From: Nymphalis io | Taxonomy: Eukaryota; Arthropoda; Insecta; Lepidoptera; Nymphalidae | NCBI RefSeq assembly: GCF_905147045.1 | Contig: NC_065914.1 | Span: forward strand, 4,030,001-4,094,000 | Direction: 5' to 3' | DNA length: 64,000 bases | Part shown: piece after piece, positions 33,201 to 36,740 of the stretch | Numbering within the stretch: position 1 is the first letter of the stretch | Layout: each line of letters begins with the position of its first letter | Position numbers and translations under genes: made by a program | The notes under the pieces: model-generated | Seen by the model: only the letters and a program-made list of their open reading frames with translations | Databases searched by the model: none | Told to the model about the DNA's origin: nothing

Positions 33201-34099
33201 TAAGGTAAAATACTTTCTACACAGTAGAATCAACATTCCGAACCGGTGGTAATTTTCATTTAAAAAAAAATCAAAATTACGCTCTCATTCCACAGTAATT
33301 ACATAAAGTATATTTAGATTTCAATTTTGAGAGTTAATATCGAGATGGCCCAGTGGCTAAAACGCGTGAATGTTAACCGAAGACCACGTGTTCAAACACG
33401 GACACGCGCCTTTTTCTTTTGGATGAAATTCCTTTACAGGTGTATCGACTATCCCAATCGAAGGAATAAAGATAAACAAACCTTAACGTAAATATTTAAA
33501 TATTCCACGCGATTTGCTAATAGCTCTGCCATATTATGCACTACAAACAGTTCTTGATTATAAATTTACTTATAATACATCAATATTCGACTCAACTATT
33601 TTTCTATACTTTATACTTTATAGTACACCCCAAAGATTAAAGAAAGAAAAATAAATTTCATAACACATTGAAACCTAGTATACAACTTTGGCGGCCTTAT
33701 TGCTACATAGCAATATCTTTCAGGCAACCAAGTATACAAACTATAACTATATATAACGACGAACTATATTGACGAGCCGGTTGGCGTGGTCGGTAGATAC
33801 TTGCCTGTTCACGCCGAAGGTTGTGGGTTCGATTCCCACCCAGGACAGACATTTGTGTGCATGAACATGTCTGTTTGTCCTGAGTCTGGGTATAATTTTC
33901 TATATAAGTATGTATTTACAAAAGAAAAGTAGTATATGTAGTATATCAGTTGTCTGGTTTCCATAGCACAAGCTTTGTACAGGCTTAATTTAGGATCAGA
34001 TGGCCGTGTGTGAAAAATGTCCCAGGATATTATTATTATTATATAAATAATATAATTTGTACTTACAAAGCCGCTTTTCGCTTTCTCATGGCGGGACAT
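560..34099 (-). CDS. dia: diaphanous formin, N-terminal coding exons (partial)
   Basis: Diaphanous is the Rho-activated formin that nucleates and elongates unbranched actin filaments in cytokinesis and cell-cortex remodelling. Only the first 103 residues are here, in three exons: 34067-34099, 1562-1735 and 560-661. All three joins are phase 0 with GT-AG borders, giving one open frame. Exon 1 encodes MSRHEKAKSGF, which closely resembles the start of Drosophila Dia as I remember it. Exon 2 opens with LDTWFGRPKK, then an acidic linker, and ends in QLERRFEEML. Exon 3 continues with TDMNIGEKKKEPLRKYS, the conserved block before the GTPase-binding/FH3 region of Dia-class formins. FH3, FH1, FH2 and DAD domains must lie left of the window. 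Intron 1 is about 32.3 kb. Identification rests on these motifs, not on an alignment. Confidence 0.87.
861..970 (+). mobile_element. 3' fragment of the intact LINE family
   Basis: Matches 31925-32035 of the intact LINE, including GGCTAGTGCAGAAC, GCCGTCGTCGCGTTTGGAC and the TACCACTTACCATCAGGTGG tail. It lacks the final A-run and passes straight into a family-A SINE fragment. Confidence 0.75.
971..1189 (-). mobile_element. SINE family A, 3'-truncated
   Basis: Follows the LINE tail fragment at 861-970 directly; sense 5' end at 1189. Confidence 0.8.
1562..1735 (-). CDS. dia: dia coding exon 2
   Basis: A 58-codon exon of high GC content in an AT-rich background. It has a TTCTAG acceptor on the right and a GTGAGT donor on the left. 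It encodes the basic FGRPKK segment, a charged low-complexity linker and the helix ending FEEML. Reading on past the donor soon meets a stop, as expected for an intron. Confidence 0.85.
2028..2165 (-). mobile_element. SINE family D, old fragment
   Basis: Recognised by GTGTGCGCGCAAACACAAAT and GACGGCTTTACGCGCTTTCC. Confidence 0.5.
3394..3626. repeat. perfect 73-base inverted repeat with TA spacer
   Basis: Arms 3394-3466 and 3554-3626 are exact reverse complements; the 87-base spacer is mostly (TA)n. Confidence 0.95.
3501..3552. repeat. (TA)n microsatellite
   Basis: Spacer of the 73-base hairpin. Confidence 0.95.
3688..3985 (+). mobile_element. SINE family B, full-length
   Basis: Begins within 65 bases of the 3394-3626 hairpin; B-box slightly altered (GGTGCAAAAACG). 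Confidence 0.85.
4397..4650 (-). mobile_element. chimeric repeat with family-A segment
   Basis: Positions 4399-4470 carry a third copy of the arm of the 3394-3626 hairpin. From about 4486 it reads as a diverged family-A SINE (GCGCCACCAACCTTGGGAAC). Upstream, 4335-4397 matches the widespread lepidopteran repeat containing CAAACGAGCAGGAGGCT. Confidence 0.6.
4662..5292 (+). repeat. repeat family E split by a family-B SINE
   Basis: Halves 4662-4826 and 5144-5292, with the SINE and its duplication between. Confidence 0.75.
4827..5134 (-). mobile_element. SINE family B inserted in family E
   Basis: Flanked by the 9 bp duplication TTTTATTAT (4818-4826 and 5135-5143). The family-E repeat resumes on both sides. 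Confidence 0.88.
5478..5794 (-). mobile_element. SINE family B (tRNA-derived), full-length
   Basis: Reference copy for family B. The sense strand starts with a tRNA-like head: GCCGAGATGGCCCAGTGG (A-box) and GGTTCAAACCC (B-box), the internal RNA polymerase III promoter. The body contains CTCGTGC, GAAGGAAAACATCGTGAGGA and GCAGTGGGACATTCACAGG, ending in CAGGCTGTTACGG. The design is that of lepidopteran tRNA SINEs such as HaSE2. This copy is flanked by the 12 bp duplication ACTTGTCTTAAT (5466-5477 and 5795-5806). Confidence 0.9.
5853..5867. repeat. poly-G run
   Basis: About 14 consecutive G, unusual in this AT-rich sequence and a likely place for sequencing-length error. Confidence 0.9.
6703..6780 (+). 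mobile_element. SINE family B fragment
   Basis: Head and first body segment only (GGGGCAAGTACCACTGAATT). Confidence 0.45.
7275..7566 (-). mobile_element. SINE family A, full-length
   Basis: Complete from the A-tail (T-run on the plus strand) to the CCACCAGT end. Lies inside the segment bounded by the 6291-6547/9148-9405 inverted repeats. Confidence 0.85.
7744..8128 (-). mobile_element. SINE family D, full-length
   Basis: Complete copy with ATT-rich tail, flanked on both sides by family-F sequence. Confidence 0.82.
8125..8275. repeat. family F palindromic repeat (MITE-like)
   Basis: Best copy of a short fold-back family: GTCAAATCAATAATGACAG on one side and CTTTCTATCAATACTGTTTTGACATTCGAAAG on the other pair imperfectly. 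Other copies lie at about 5868-5935, 7612-7752, 10622-10690, 17483-17565, 23800-23892 and 48430-48530. No coding capacity. Confidence 0.55.
8612..8888 (-). mobile_element. SINE family C, full-length
   Basis: Complete, with a (TAA)n tail. Inside the 6291-9405 inverted-repeat segment. Confidence 0.85.
9003..9095 (-). mobile_element. SINE family B head fragment
   Basis: Diverged tRNA-like part (TTGCCCGAGTTTGAAAACGC). Confidence 0.45.
9549..9796 (+). mobile_element. SINE family A, diverged
   Basis: 5' part diverged (GCCCATCTGGGTGGGTACCA); ends in a short A-run. Confidence 0.75.
9890..10188 (+). mobile_element. SINE family B, full-length
   Basis: Both promoter boxes present (GGTTCAAACCC intact); ends AGGCTGTTACTG. 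Confidence 0.88.
10190..11300. other. dia intron, nothing recognised
   Basis: AT-rich. One family-F copy near 10622-10690. The 70-codon frame at 10275-10487 has no recognisable motif. Confidence 0.5.
11307..11560 (+). mobile_element. SINE family B, old copy
   Basis: Heavily diverged, recognised by GGGATCAAACCCGAGC and the CCTTCTCC...AGAAAGGA block. Confidence 0.55.
11695..11890 (+). repeat. family H short repeat (CTAATATTATAAATG type)
   Basis: Contains ATATACTAATATTATAAATG, CTGTCTGTTACG-like motif, and GAACCGATTTTGATGAAAAT. Such sequences are common in butterflies and resemble non-autonomous Helitron-like repeats (Lep1), though I cannot confirm the ends. Further copies: about 2955-3150, 14840-14945, 25497-25622, 41708-41855, 55120-55215, 58775-58885, 63290-63335 and 63588-63690. 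Confidence 0.5.
12140..12430 (-). mobile_element. SINE family A, full-length
   Basis: Complete copy with both ends recognisable. Confidence 0.85.
13077..13162 (-). mobile_element. SINE family C head fragment
   Basis: tRNA-like part only; ends one base before a palindrome at 13167-13200. Confidence 0.75.
13682..13747 (+). mobile_element. SINE family B, 3' end only
   Basis: Last 65 bases of the family, a strongly 5'-truncated insertion. Confidence 0.7.
13828..14032 (-). mobile_element. SINE family C, internally deleted
   Basis: Preceded by a T-run; the central CAGTTGTCTGG block is missing. Confidence 0.8.
14150..14725 (+). pseudogene. retroelement domain with RPD...WDA motif, decayed
   Basis: Reads ILNDILRRAFATASIPATLE, then RDDGKRPDGVTLVPWSMG, and after a frameshift near 14362 continues VFVWDATCV, KASAADEAV and QFAGLGFETLGPW. 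A second shift falls near 14555, after which HTSGDPRAGAYLAQRLS and a final SILGRMPQ follow. The RPD-(about 15)-WDA spacing resembles a PD-(D/E)xK or restriction-like endonuclease core. I recall similar sequences C-terminal to reverse transcriptases in other animal genomes. It is an internal fragment with no flanking RT visible and no intact frame. Confidence 0.5.
15601..15919 (+). mobile_element. SINE family B, full-length
   Basis: Good promoter boxes; the end carries a duplicated GGATTAC. Confidence 0.88.
15925..16010 (-). mobile_element. SINE family A fragment
   Basis: Diverged middle section only (AACGATGGCTTATATTG, then CTTGTGAACTAAGATG), next to the 3' end of a family-B copy. Confidence 0.45.
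16304..16690 (+). repeat. repeat family E, long copy
   Basis: Contains an extra GC-rich segment at 16385-16445 not present in the other copies. Confidence 0.65.
16754..16982 (+). mobile_element. SINE family C, nearly full-length
   Basis: Both boxes present; its 3' end joins a family-A fragment. Confidence 0.85.
16982..17177 (-). mobile_element. SINE family A, rearranged
   Basis: Two partial blocks; the GATATTCTACC/ATCTGATGAGTG segment occurs twice, at 17049-17065 and 17119-17136. It begins where a family-C SINE ends. Confidence 0.65.
17672..17831 (-). mobile_element. SINE family D, 5'-truncated
   Basis: CCAGATGGATTTCGGCCATG through ACGAGGCACGGGAGTGCAC; no tRNA head. Confidence 0.65.
18360..18875 (+). 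repeat. family H composite
   Basis: Opens with CTAGAGGTTTACCCGCGGCT and ends in TTATAATATTAG, with a repeated CCGCGTCA motif inside. A long member or two nested ones. Confidence 0.4.
19060..19150 (-). mobile_element. family G retroposon, 3' end
   Basis: T-run, then the complement of the CGCGTAACGCG tail. Joined to a family-A SINE. Confidence 0.65.
19168..19398 (+). mobile_element. SINE family A, joined to family G
   Basis: Sense 5' end joined to a minus-strand family-G retroposon at about 19060-19150; ends with a short A-run. Confidence 0.75.
20221..20525 (-). mobile_element. SINE family B, full-length
   Basis: Nearly identical to the copies at 4827 and 5478, so probably recent. Confidence 0.88.
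21085..21120. repeat. three perfect copies of a 12-mer
   Basis: CAAACTGACAGC repeated three times without change. Confidence 0.95.
21177..21225. repeat. (TA)n microsatellite
   Basis: About 24 TA units. Confidence 0.95.
21536..21645 (+). mobile_element. SINE family A fragment
   Basis: Only the GAGTGAGCCGGTGTAATTAC and TCTATGG...GTGACCCAT blocks remain. Confidence 0.5.
21655..21960. other. GC-rich stretch of unknown nature
   Basis: Contains ACCCGGGCAACTCACCGGCA and GGCTCGAAGAGCCAGGGC. Composition resembles the retroelements here more than the host intron, but I recognise no family and no long frame. Confidence 0.3.
22236..22443 (+). mobile_element. SINE family B, diverged
   Basis: Internal deletion removes most of the central body; head and 3' end remain. 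Confidence 0.65.
22888..23122 (-). mobile_element. SINE family A, diverged
   Basis: Recognisable throughout but with several internal deletions. Confidence 0.7.
23324..23611 (-). mobile_element. SINE family B, full-length
   Basis: Small deletions in the head; otherwise complete. Confidence 0.85.
24036..24210 (-). mobile_element. SINE family A, 5'-truncated
   Basis: Keeps the tail and 3' half on the sense strand; stops in GTAATTACACTGGA. Confidence 0.8.
24425..24655 (-). mobile_element. family G retroposon
   Basis: Longest copy; contains GGCGCCTTGG and the complement of GGTACCGC...CCGTTAAGACGG seen at 61800-61830. Confidence 0.7.
24973..25257 (-). mobile_element. SINE family A, full-length
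   Basis: Complete copy; sense 5' end at 25257. Confidence 0.85.
25641..25930 (+). mobile_element. SINE family B, full-length
   Basis: Directly follows an oligomer of the short TTTATAATATTAGTATAG repeat (family H). Confidence 0.88.
26150..26390 (-). mobile_element. SINE family D, old copy
   Basis: Diverged along its whole length; GGAAACACAGGTGCAATTTA and GACACGACCG remain. Confidence 0.5.
26400..27430. other. dia intron, nothing recognised
   Basis: Apparently unique AT-rich sequence left of the nested retroelements. Confidence 0.5.
27688..28361 (+). pseudogene. RTE reverse transcriptase, N-terminal fragment
   Basis: About 225 codons of RT fingers and palm, including the catalytic aspartate of motif A in FLDLQKAFD. 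A one-base loss near 28330-28345 shifts the frame before the conserved GVHQGS block, and the frame then stops at 28363. Confidence 0.85.
28385..32068 (+). mobile_element. near-complete LINE inserted in the RTE element
   Basis: A 3684-base insert bounded by the 5 bp duplication AGTGT (28380-28384 and 32069-32073). Removing it restores the RTE frame as FLFSVVLD. It has a GC-rich leader of about 620 bases, one long open frame and a poly-A run of about 19 bases. GC content is far above the surrounding intron. No separate ORF1 (gag-like) frame is visible. The overall design suggests a CR1/L2/Daphne-type or jockey-group element; I cannot fix the clade without a tree. Confidence 0.9.
29009..31948 (+). 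CDS. LINE endonuclease-reverse transcriptase ORF, intact
   Basis: A 979-codon frame from the ATG at 29009; the frame is also open back to an ATG at 28823, giving 1041 codons. Counting from 29009, an apurinic-type endonuclease occupies about residues 20-245, with FLTET near residue 55, GDFNAHH near 161 and SSDH near 235. Reverse transcriptase follows, with SGPDGIP near 482, NYRPIAI near 540, SLDISKAFDRVWH near 609, GVPQGSVLSP near 667 and the catalytic YADD at 695-698. A C-terminal domain resembling other LINE tails ends in a KRHLAGRQG stretch. I see no stop, frameshift or lost catalytic residue. The protein would nick target DNA and copy its own RNA there. Confidence 0.9.
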   Translation: MAQQKRNNGRTAVLTPTIPSLFEVEFSNIRGLHTNLNAVHHHLETARPAMLFLTETQILRPADTSYLNYPGYTLEESFKAKAGVCLFVRTDVCCHRLRCLEDPSFSMLVVRVDLVRQSRVYVCLYRSHNGDLETSRLFDHLSRVADAAQEQFPNAELVFLGDFNAHHESWLKSLKTDHAGRTAHAFALTHDLTQLVDQPTRIPDIDGQAPSLLDLLLTSHPVEYQVVVQAPLGSSDHSLISTRVPQAKLPPLAVCKRRVWHYKSADWDGMRDYYASVPWKERCFSGNDPTASAAAVAGEIMLGMEYYIPSSDLVSRSTRNRWFTRECADAVSAKQAAYRKWINGCISGASNIDSLKANYNKNSKSCRKAYTRADAQRIVQIGHDLVSHPRGSRSFWRLTKSVQNNFCQPSLPPLRNPDGSLAHSPQEQADLLAKLFADNSVIDDCSALPPTIPACGHTMPDIKIRQRDVRAELQSLDVRKASGPDGIPAIVLKKCAAELSPVLTRLFQLSLSSGSVPEAWRRANVQAVPKKGDRSDPANYRPIAITSVLCKVMERILNNQLIHYLEDHCLINDRQYGFRPKRSTGDLLAYVTHRWGEAIDKHGESLAVSLDISKAFDRVWHRSLLSKLPAYGLPAQLCTWIASFLHKRSLRVLVDGCASQFYVVNAGVPQGSVLSPTLFLLHINDMLSLGNIHCYADDSTVHGGYHGRAVAGRAETEERRENLVIELDRTLDLIAKWGSDNLVEFNAKKTQVCALTAKKSTFSPLPSLCGTPLVMQSKIAMLGIDVRCDLSPRDYIEAVIKTASRKLGVLNKVRRFFTPQQLCLLYKTQVRSCVEYCSHLWDGSAKYLLEALDRLQRRAVRIIGDVKVTNTLEPLQLRREIAALSAFYRLYHGECSEELFSLIPASPFLLKSTRAGSRCHRLTVTSIPSRTKKFGNSFLCRTSKKWNSLPAHVFPSSYNPGSFKRGVKRHLAGRQGEGG
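32075..32905 (+). pseudogene. RTE reverse transcriptase, C-terminal fragment
   Basis: Holds the YADD catalytic motif (about 32127-32138), the thumb region and the conserved KYLGSELHE segment. An in-frame TGA at 32571-32573 divides it, and the frame then continues unchanged to GVTRPGKR and a stop at 32903-32905. Confidence 0.85.
33343..33408 (+). mobile_element. SINE family B head fragment
   Basis: GAGATGGCCCAGTGGCTAAA followed by a diverged B-box; cut by a family-E fragment. Confidence 0.5.
33445..33610 (-). repeat. repeat family E fragment
   Basis: 3' half, next to a family-B head fragment. Confidence 0.6.
33650..33740 (-). mobile_element. LINE 3' tail fragment
   Basis: Reverse-strand copy of the tail seen at 33070-33150 (TTGCCTG, then a TTGCTA block, GGCCGCCAAAGTTGTATAC). 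Short and diverged. Confidence 0.5.
33771..34045 (+). mobile_element. SINE family C (second tRNA-derived family)
   Basis: Reference copy for family C. Sense head is GACGAGCCGGTTGGCGTGG (A-box) with GGTTCGATTCCCACC (B-box). The body has CATGTCTGTTTGTCCTGAGT and CAGTTGTCTGGTTTCCATAG, and ends GGGATCAGATGGCCGTGTGT plus an ATT-rich tail. The copy ends about 15-20 bases from the dia exon 1 donor. Confidence 0.88.
34067..34099 (-). CDS. dia: dia coding exon 1
   Basis: Eleven codons followed directly by a consensus donor GTAAGT (34061-34066). An acceptor-like CAG near 34131 (after a T-rich run on the minus strand) suggests that a 5' untranslated exon lies further right. An in-frame ATG at 34129 would add MVHLNVKKEK. 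I chose the ATG at 34099 because the fly protein begins with the same MSRHEK motif. A family-C SINE ends about 15-20 bases into the intron. Confidence 0.82.
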
Positions 34100-36740
34100 T
34101 TTTTCCTTTTTGACATTCAGATGTACCATTCTGTAATAAGAAAAACGATTTAAGATAAACTTAAAACAGACCTACTTAATGATCTGACAAATTTCGATCA
34201 CAGCGGCAAATCTAGTAGTCACATTATGTAATACCTATGTTCTATTATGGGGGCGGAGTCAGATGTTAGGTGTCCTGACAGCTTTTATGCAAATTCAATG
34301 ATGATCAGTTGAAAAGTTAAGACAAAGTAGTATATAATATTAGTTAGAATATAATGGTAACATAAAGTGTATATAGTATGTTCACAAACAGTTTTTTTTT
34401 TTAATATATAAGCTAGCGCTCGACTGTTATCACACCTGATGGAAAGTGACGATACAAGTCTAAGATGGAGCGCGCTTGCCTAGAAGATGCCTATCCACTC
34501 TAGACTTGAAAGTACCCATATTGTAGGTGGTGGGGAAAACGGAGTTTACATTTTATTCTCATTACTCTATACGACAAATCGTCAGAGCAGGCACAGGACC
34601 CATGGCTATTTGCAAGATATTTGAACCCAGACTTTTAGCCTTACAGACTTAAAACAGACATACAATTTTTGTAATGAAGACAAGAGACGATTCTTGAATA
34701 AATATTTACTTAATCATATTATTATATAATATTGTAATAGGAATATATATGGTAAATAAATTACCTATTTTATTTAATTCCATTATTAATACAATCAACA
34801 CAAATAAAATTTTGAACCATTAAATAAATATTTTTTCATTTTAATATTAATTTCTATTAACATTTCTGTGTATTTGGCTGGTATAAAATACTTATATCTA
34901 TCTGCAGTCTATAAATCTCTTTGGAAGATAAATCTCTTTGCATACCGATCAATTGATTCATTGCCATTTATTGCCTTGCCGATTAAGTCACTAGATTAAA
35001 AGGCACAGAGATCCCAAGGTACTTGGTTTAAGCCAGTGCCAGTAGAAAGTTCTTAGTTTTTGTTAATATTAAGGCTACATAAACCTATTTTAACTAATTA
35101 TACTGTAGTAATACAACACAGATAAAATAATGATAACAACATTAGAATTACGAGTTTGTTTCATTGATTTATCCTTATTGAGAGGAAAATATGTCTAACT
35201 TTATTAACATAATCATTTTTTTTAATTATAACTTTAATAATCACAAGATGTGATTATTACTTTATTCGGTTTATTCATATAATTGCAAACATGGAGATTT
35301 TATATTTACTATCCTATGAAATAGTTTTTGAATGTCCAATGATAAAATTCATGATATAATATTCTGTCGATTTCAATACTATGGTGGTGTGGTTGAAGTC
35401 TAATACAATTATGAACAAACTGACAATCTGCCATTGGATTATTTCAACTATAGTTCTATACTTAGTTAATCTTTTCAAAGTTTGTTAAAGTTATAGCTTG
35501 GGATACAAGGTTTTCTCAAGACATTGTATTGTTTATTTAAAGTCTTAAAATATAGCCATTTAATTTAGTTGAATGGAATCACTAAATATTACTATCGATT
35601 CATAATAAAAAAAAACAAAATTAAATCAAAAACTAAAACTTTATAAGTTCAGGAAGTCTATACTTATATTATATTTTATTTTAGAATGAAGTAAATATAA
35701 GTTGACCGAAATAATTACAATAAATTATGATAAAATGAATAGTTATAATGTTGAAATGTTTATTTATTAAATTTGAATCGCATCAATAAATAAAGTTTTG
35801 TAATAAAACGTTGCAATAACGTTCAATTGACGCAACCGAAGGCTATGTCCCGCCAAATGTTCACATTAATCGAGGTCGAGCCCAAAACGAACAGTTTTAA
35901 CTTTATATATAATGGTGTCCGAACTATACGCTATATATCGTAAAATATACAATGTTTAAGCAAAAAAAGTAGTTGTATAGAAAAATATGCGGGTCTATTA
36001 TCATCTAACGGCCTCGCCCGTTTAGTAACGCTGTGTTTTCTATCATAAAAACCTAAAAACACGACTTCATAGTCACCTTAGTACAATCTCTGTTATAACC
36101 TAAACAAACTTTCTGATACAAAGATTTTATCATATCAGCAGATAAAGGCTAGATAATTCATGTACTTTACCACTAAATAGAGGCTGATTTACTTTCAAAC
36201 AACTTCACAAACATCACTTTTTGATAAAAACATGATAGATAACACAAACAACGGTCGGATAACACACATAAGCATGAACTAGTGATGTCATACATTATTT
36301 CCTTACGACACGATTCGTCAAGCGTCATACATCGTATTCGTATTTCGTAGTGATGTATTTGTCAGTATTGACGTTATAGTGACAAAAATATTTTGTTTGC
36401 GAGGCTAGCTACTATAATTATAATAATATTTAAATTAAGTTAGTAAATTAGAATACATTTTAGCATCAAAGCAGATCTTTCCACACCTTTGTTTAAAAGT
36501 ATTGAATAAAATAACAAATATTGTTCAAGATTTTTATAATTTAATTTCTATTAATATAAAGAAATGAAACTCTTTGCGGTTTTAAATAATATTCTCTATT
36601 CGAAAAACAAGCAATACGAATTCTTTTGTTCTTTTTCAAATTCTTATTTTGTTCTTTTTCATTTGACTCATAGTAACAATGGAAATAATTTGCTGATTCA
36701 CAAATTATAAGGAAAATTTTTTATTTTATAAATTTTTAAA
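34100..36740. promoter_or_regulatory. shared upstream region of dia and the LIM gene
   Basis: The two genes are transcribed away from each other, so this 2.6 kb should hold both promoters. It contains a degraded lepidopteran repeat at about 34385-34640 and is otherwise AT-rich unique sequence. A 5' untranslated exon of dia probably lies here because an acceptor precedes coding exon 1. I could not place it or a start site. Confidence 0.4.
34385..34640 (+). repeat. degraded lepidopteran repeat
   Basis: GCTCGACTGTTATCACACCT, GATGGAGCGCGCTTGCCTAG and TGTAGGTGGTGGGG are hallmarks of a repeat I know from many moth genomes; class not determined. Confidence 0.5.

Larger units (their letters stand above)
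27440..33205 (+). mobile_element. old LINE 3' end, host of the RTE insertion
   Basis: Left part 27440-27668 reads IKLWNVLPLNIRETKSNRDF then a stop, the typical end of CR1/L2-like reverse transcriptases. Right part 32937-33205 is a 3' untranslated tail with TTGCCTGGAAGACATCGCTA, a GTTGTATGCTAC block and GTGTACAATAAAGTG. The two halves are one remnant cut by the RTE element. Related tails occur at 33650-33740 and 56005-56295. Confidence 0.65.

Noticed and set aside
33809..34129. 106-codon minus-strand frame as one protein
   Set aside because: Only the first 21 codons include dia exon 1; the rest is intron and SINE C read past the GTAAGT donor.
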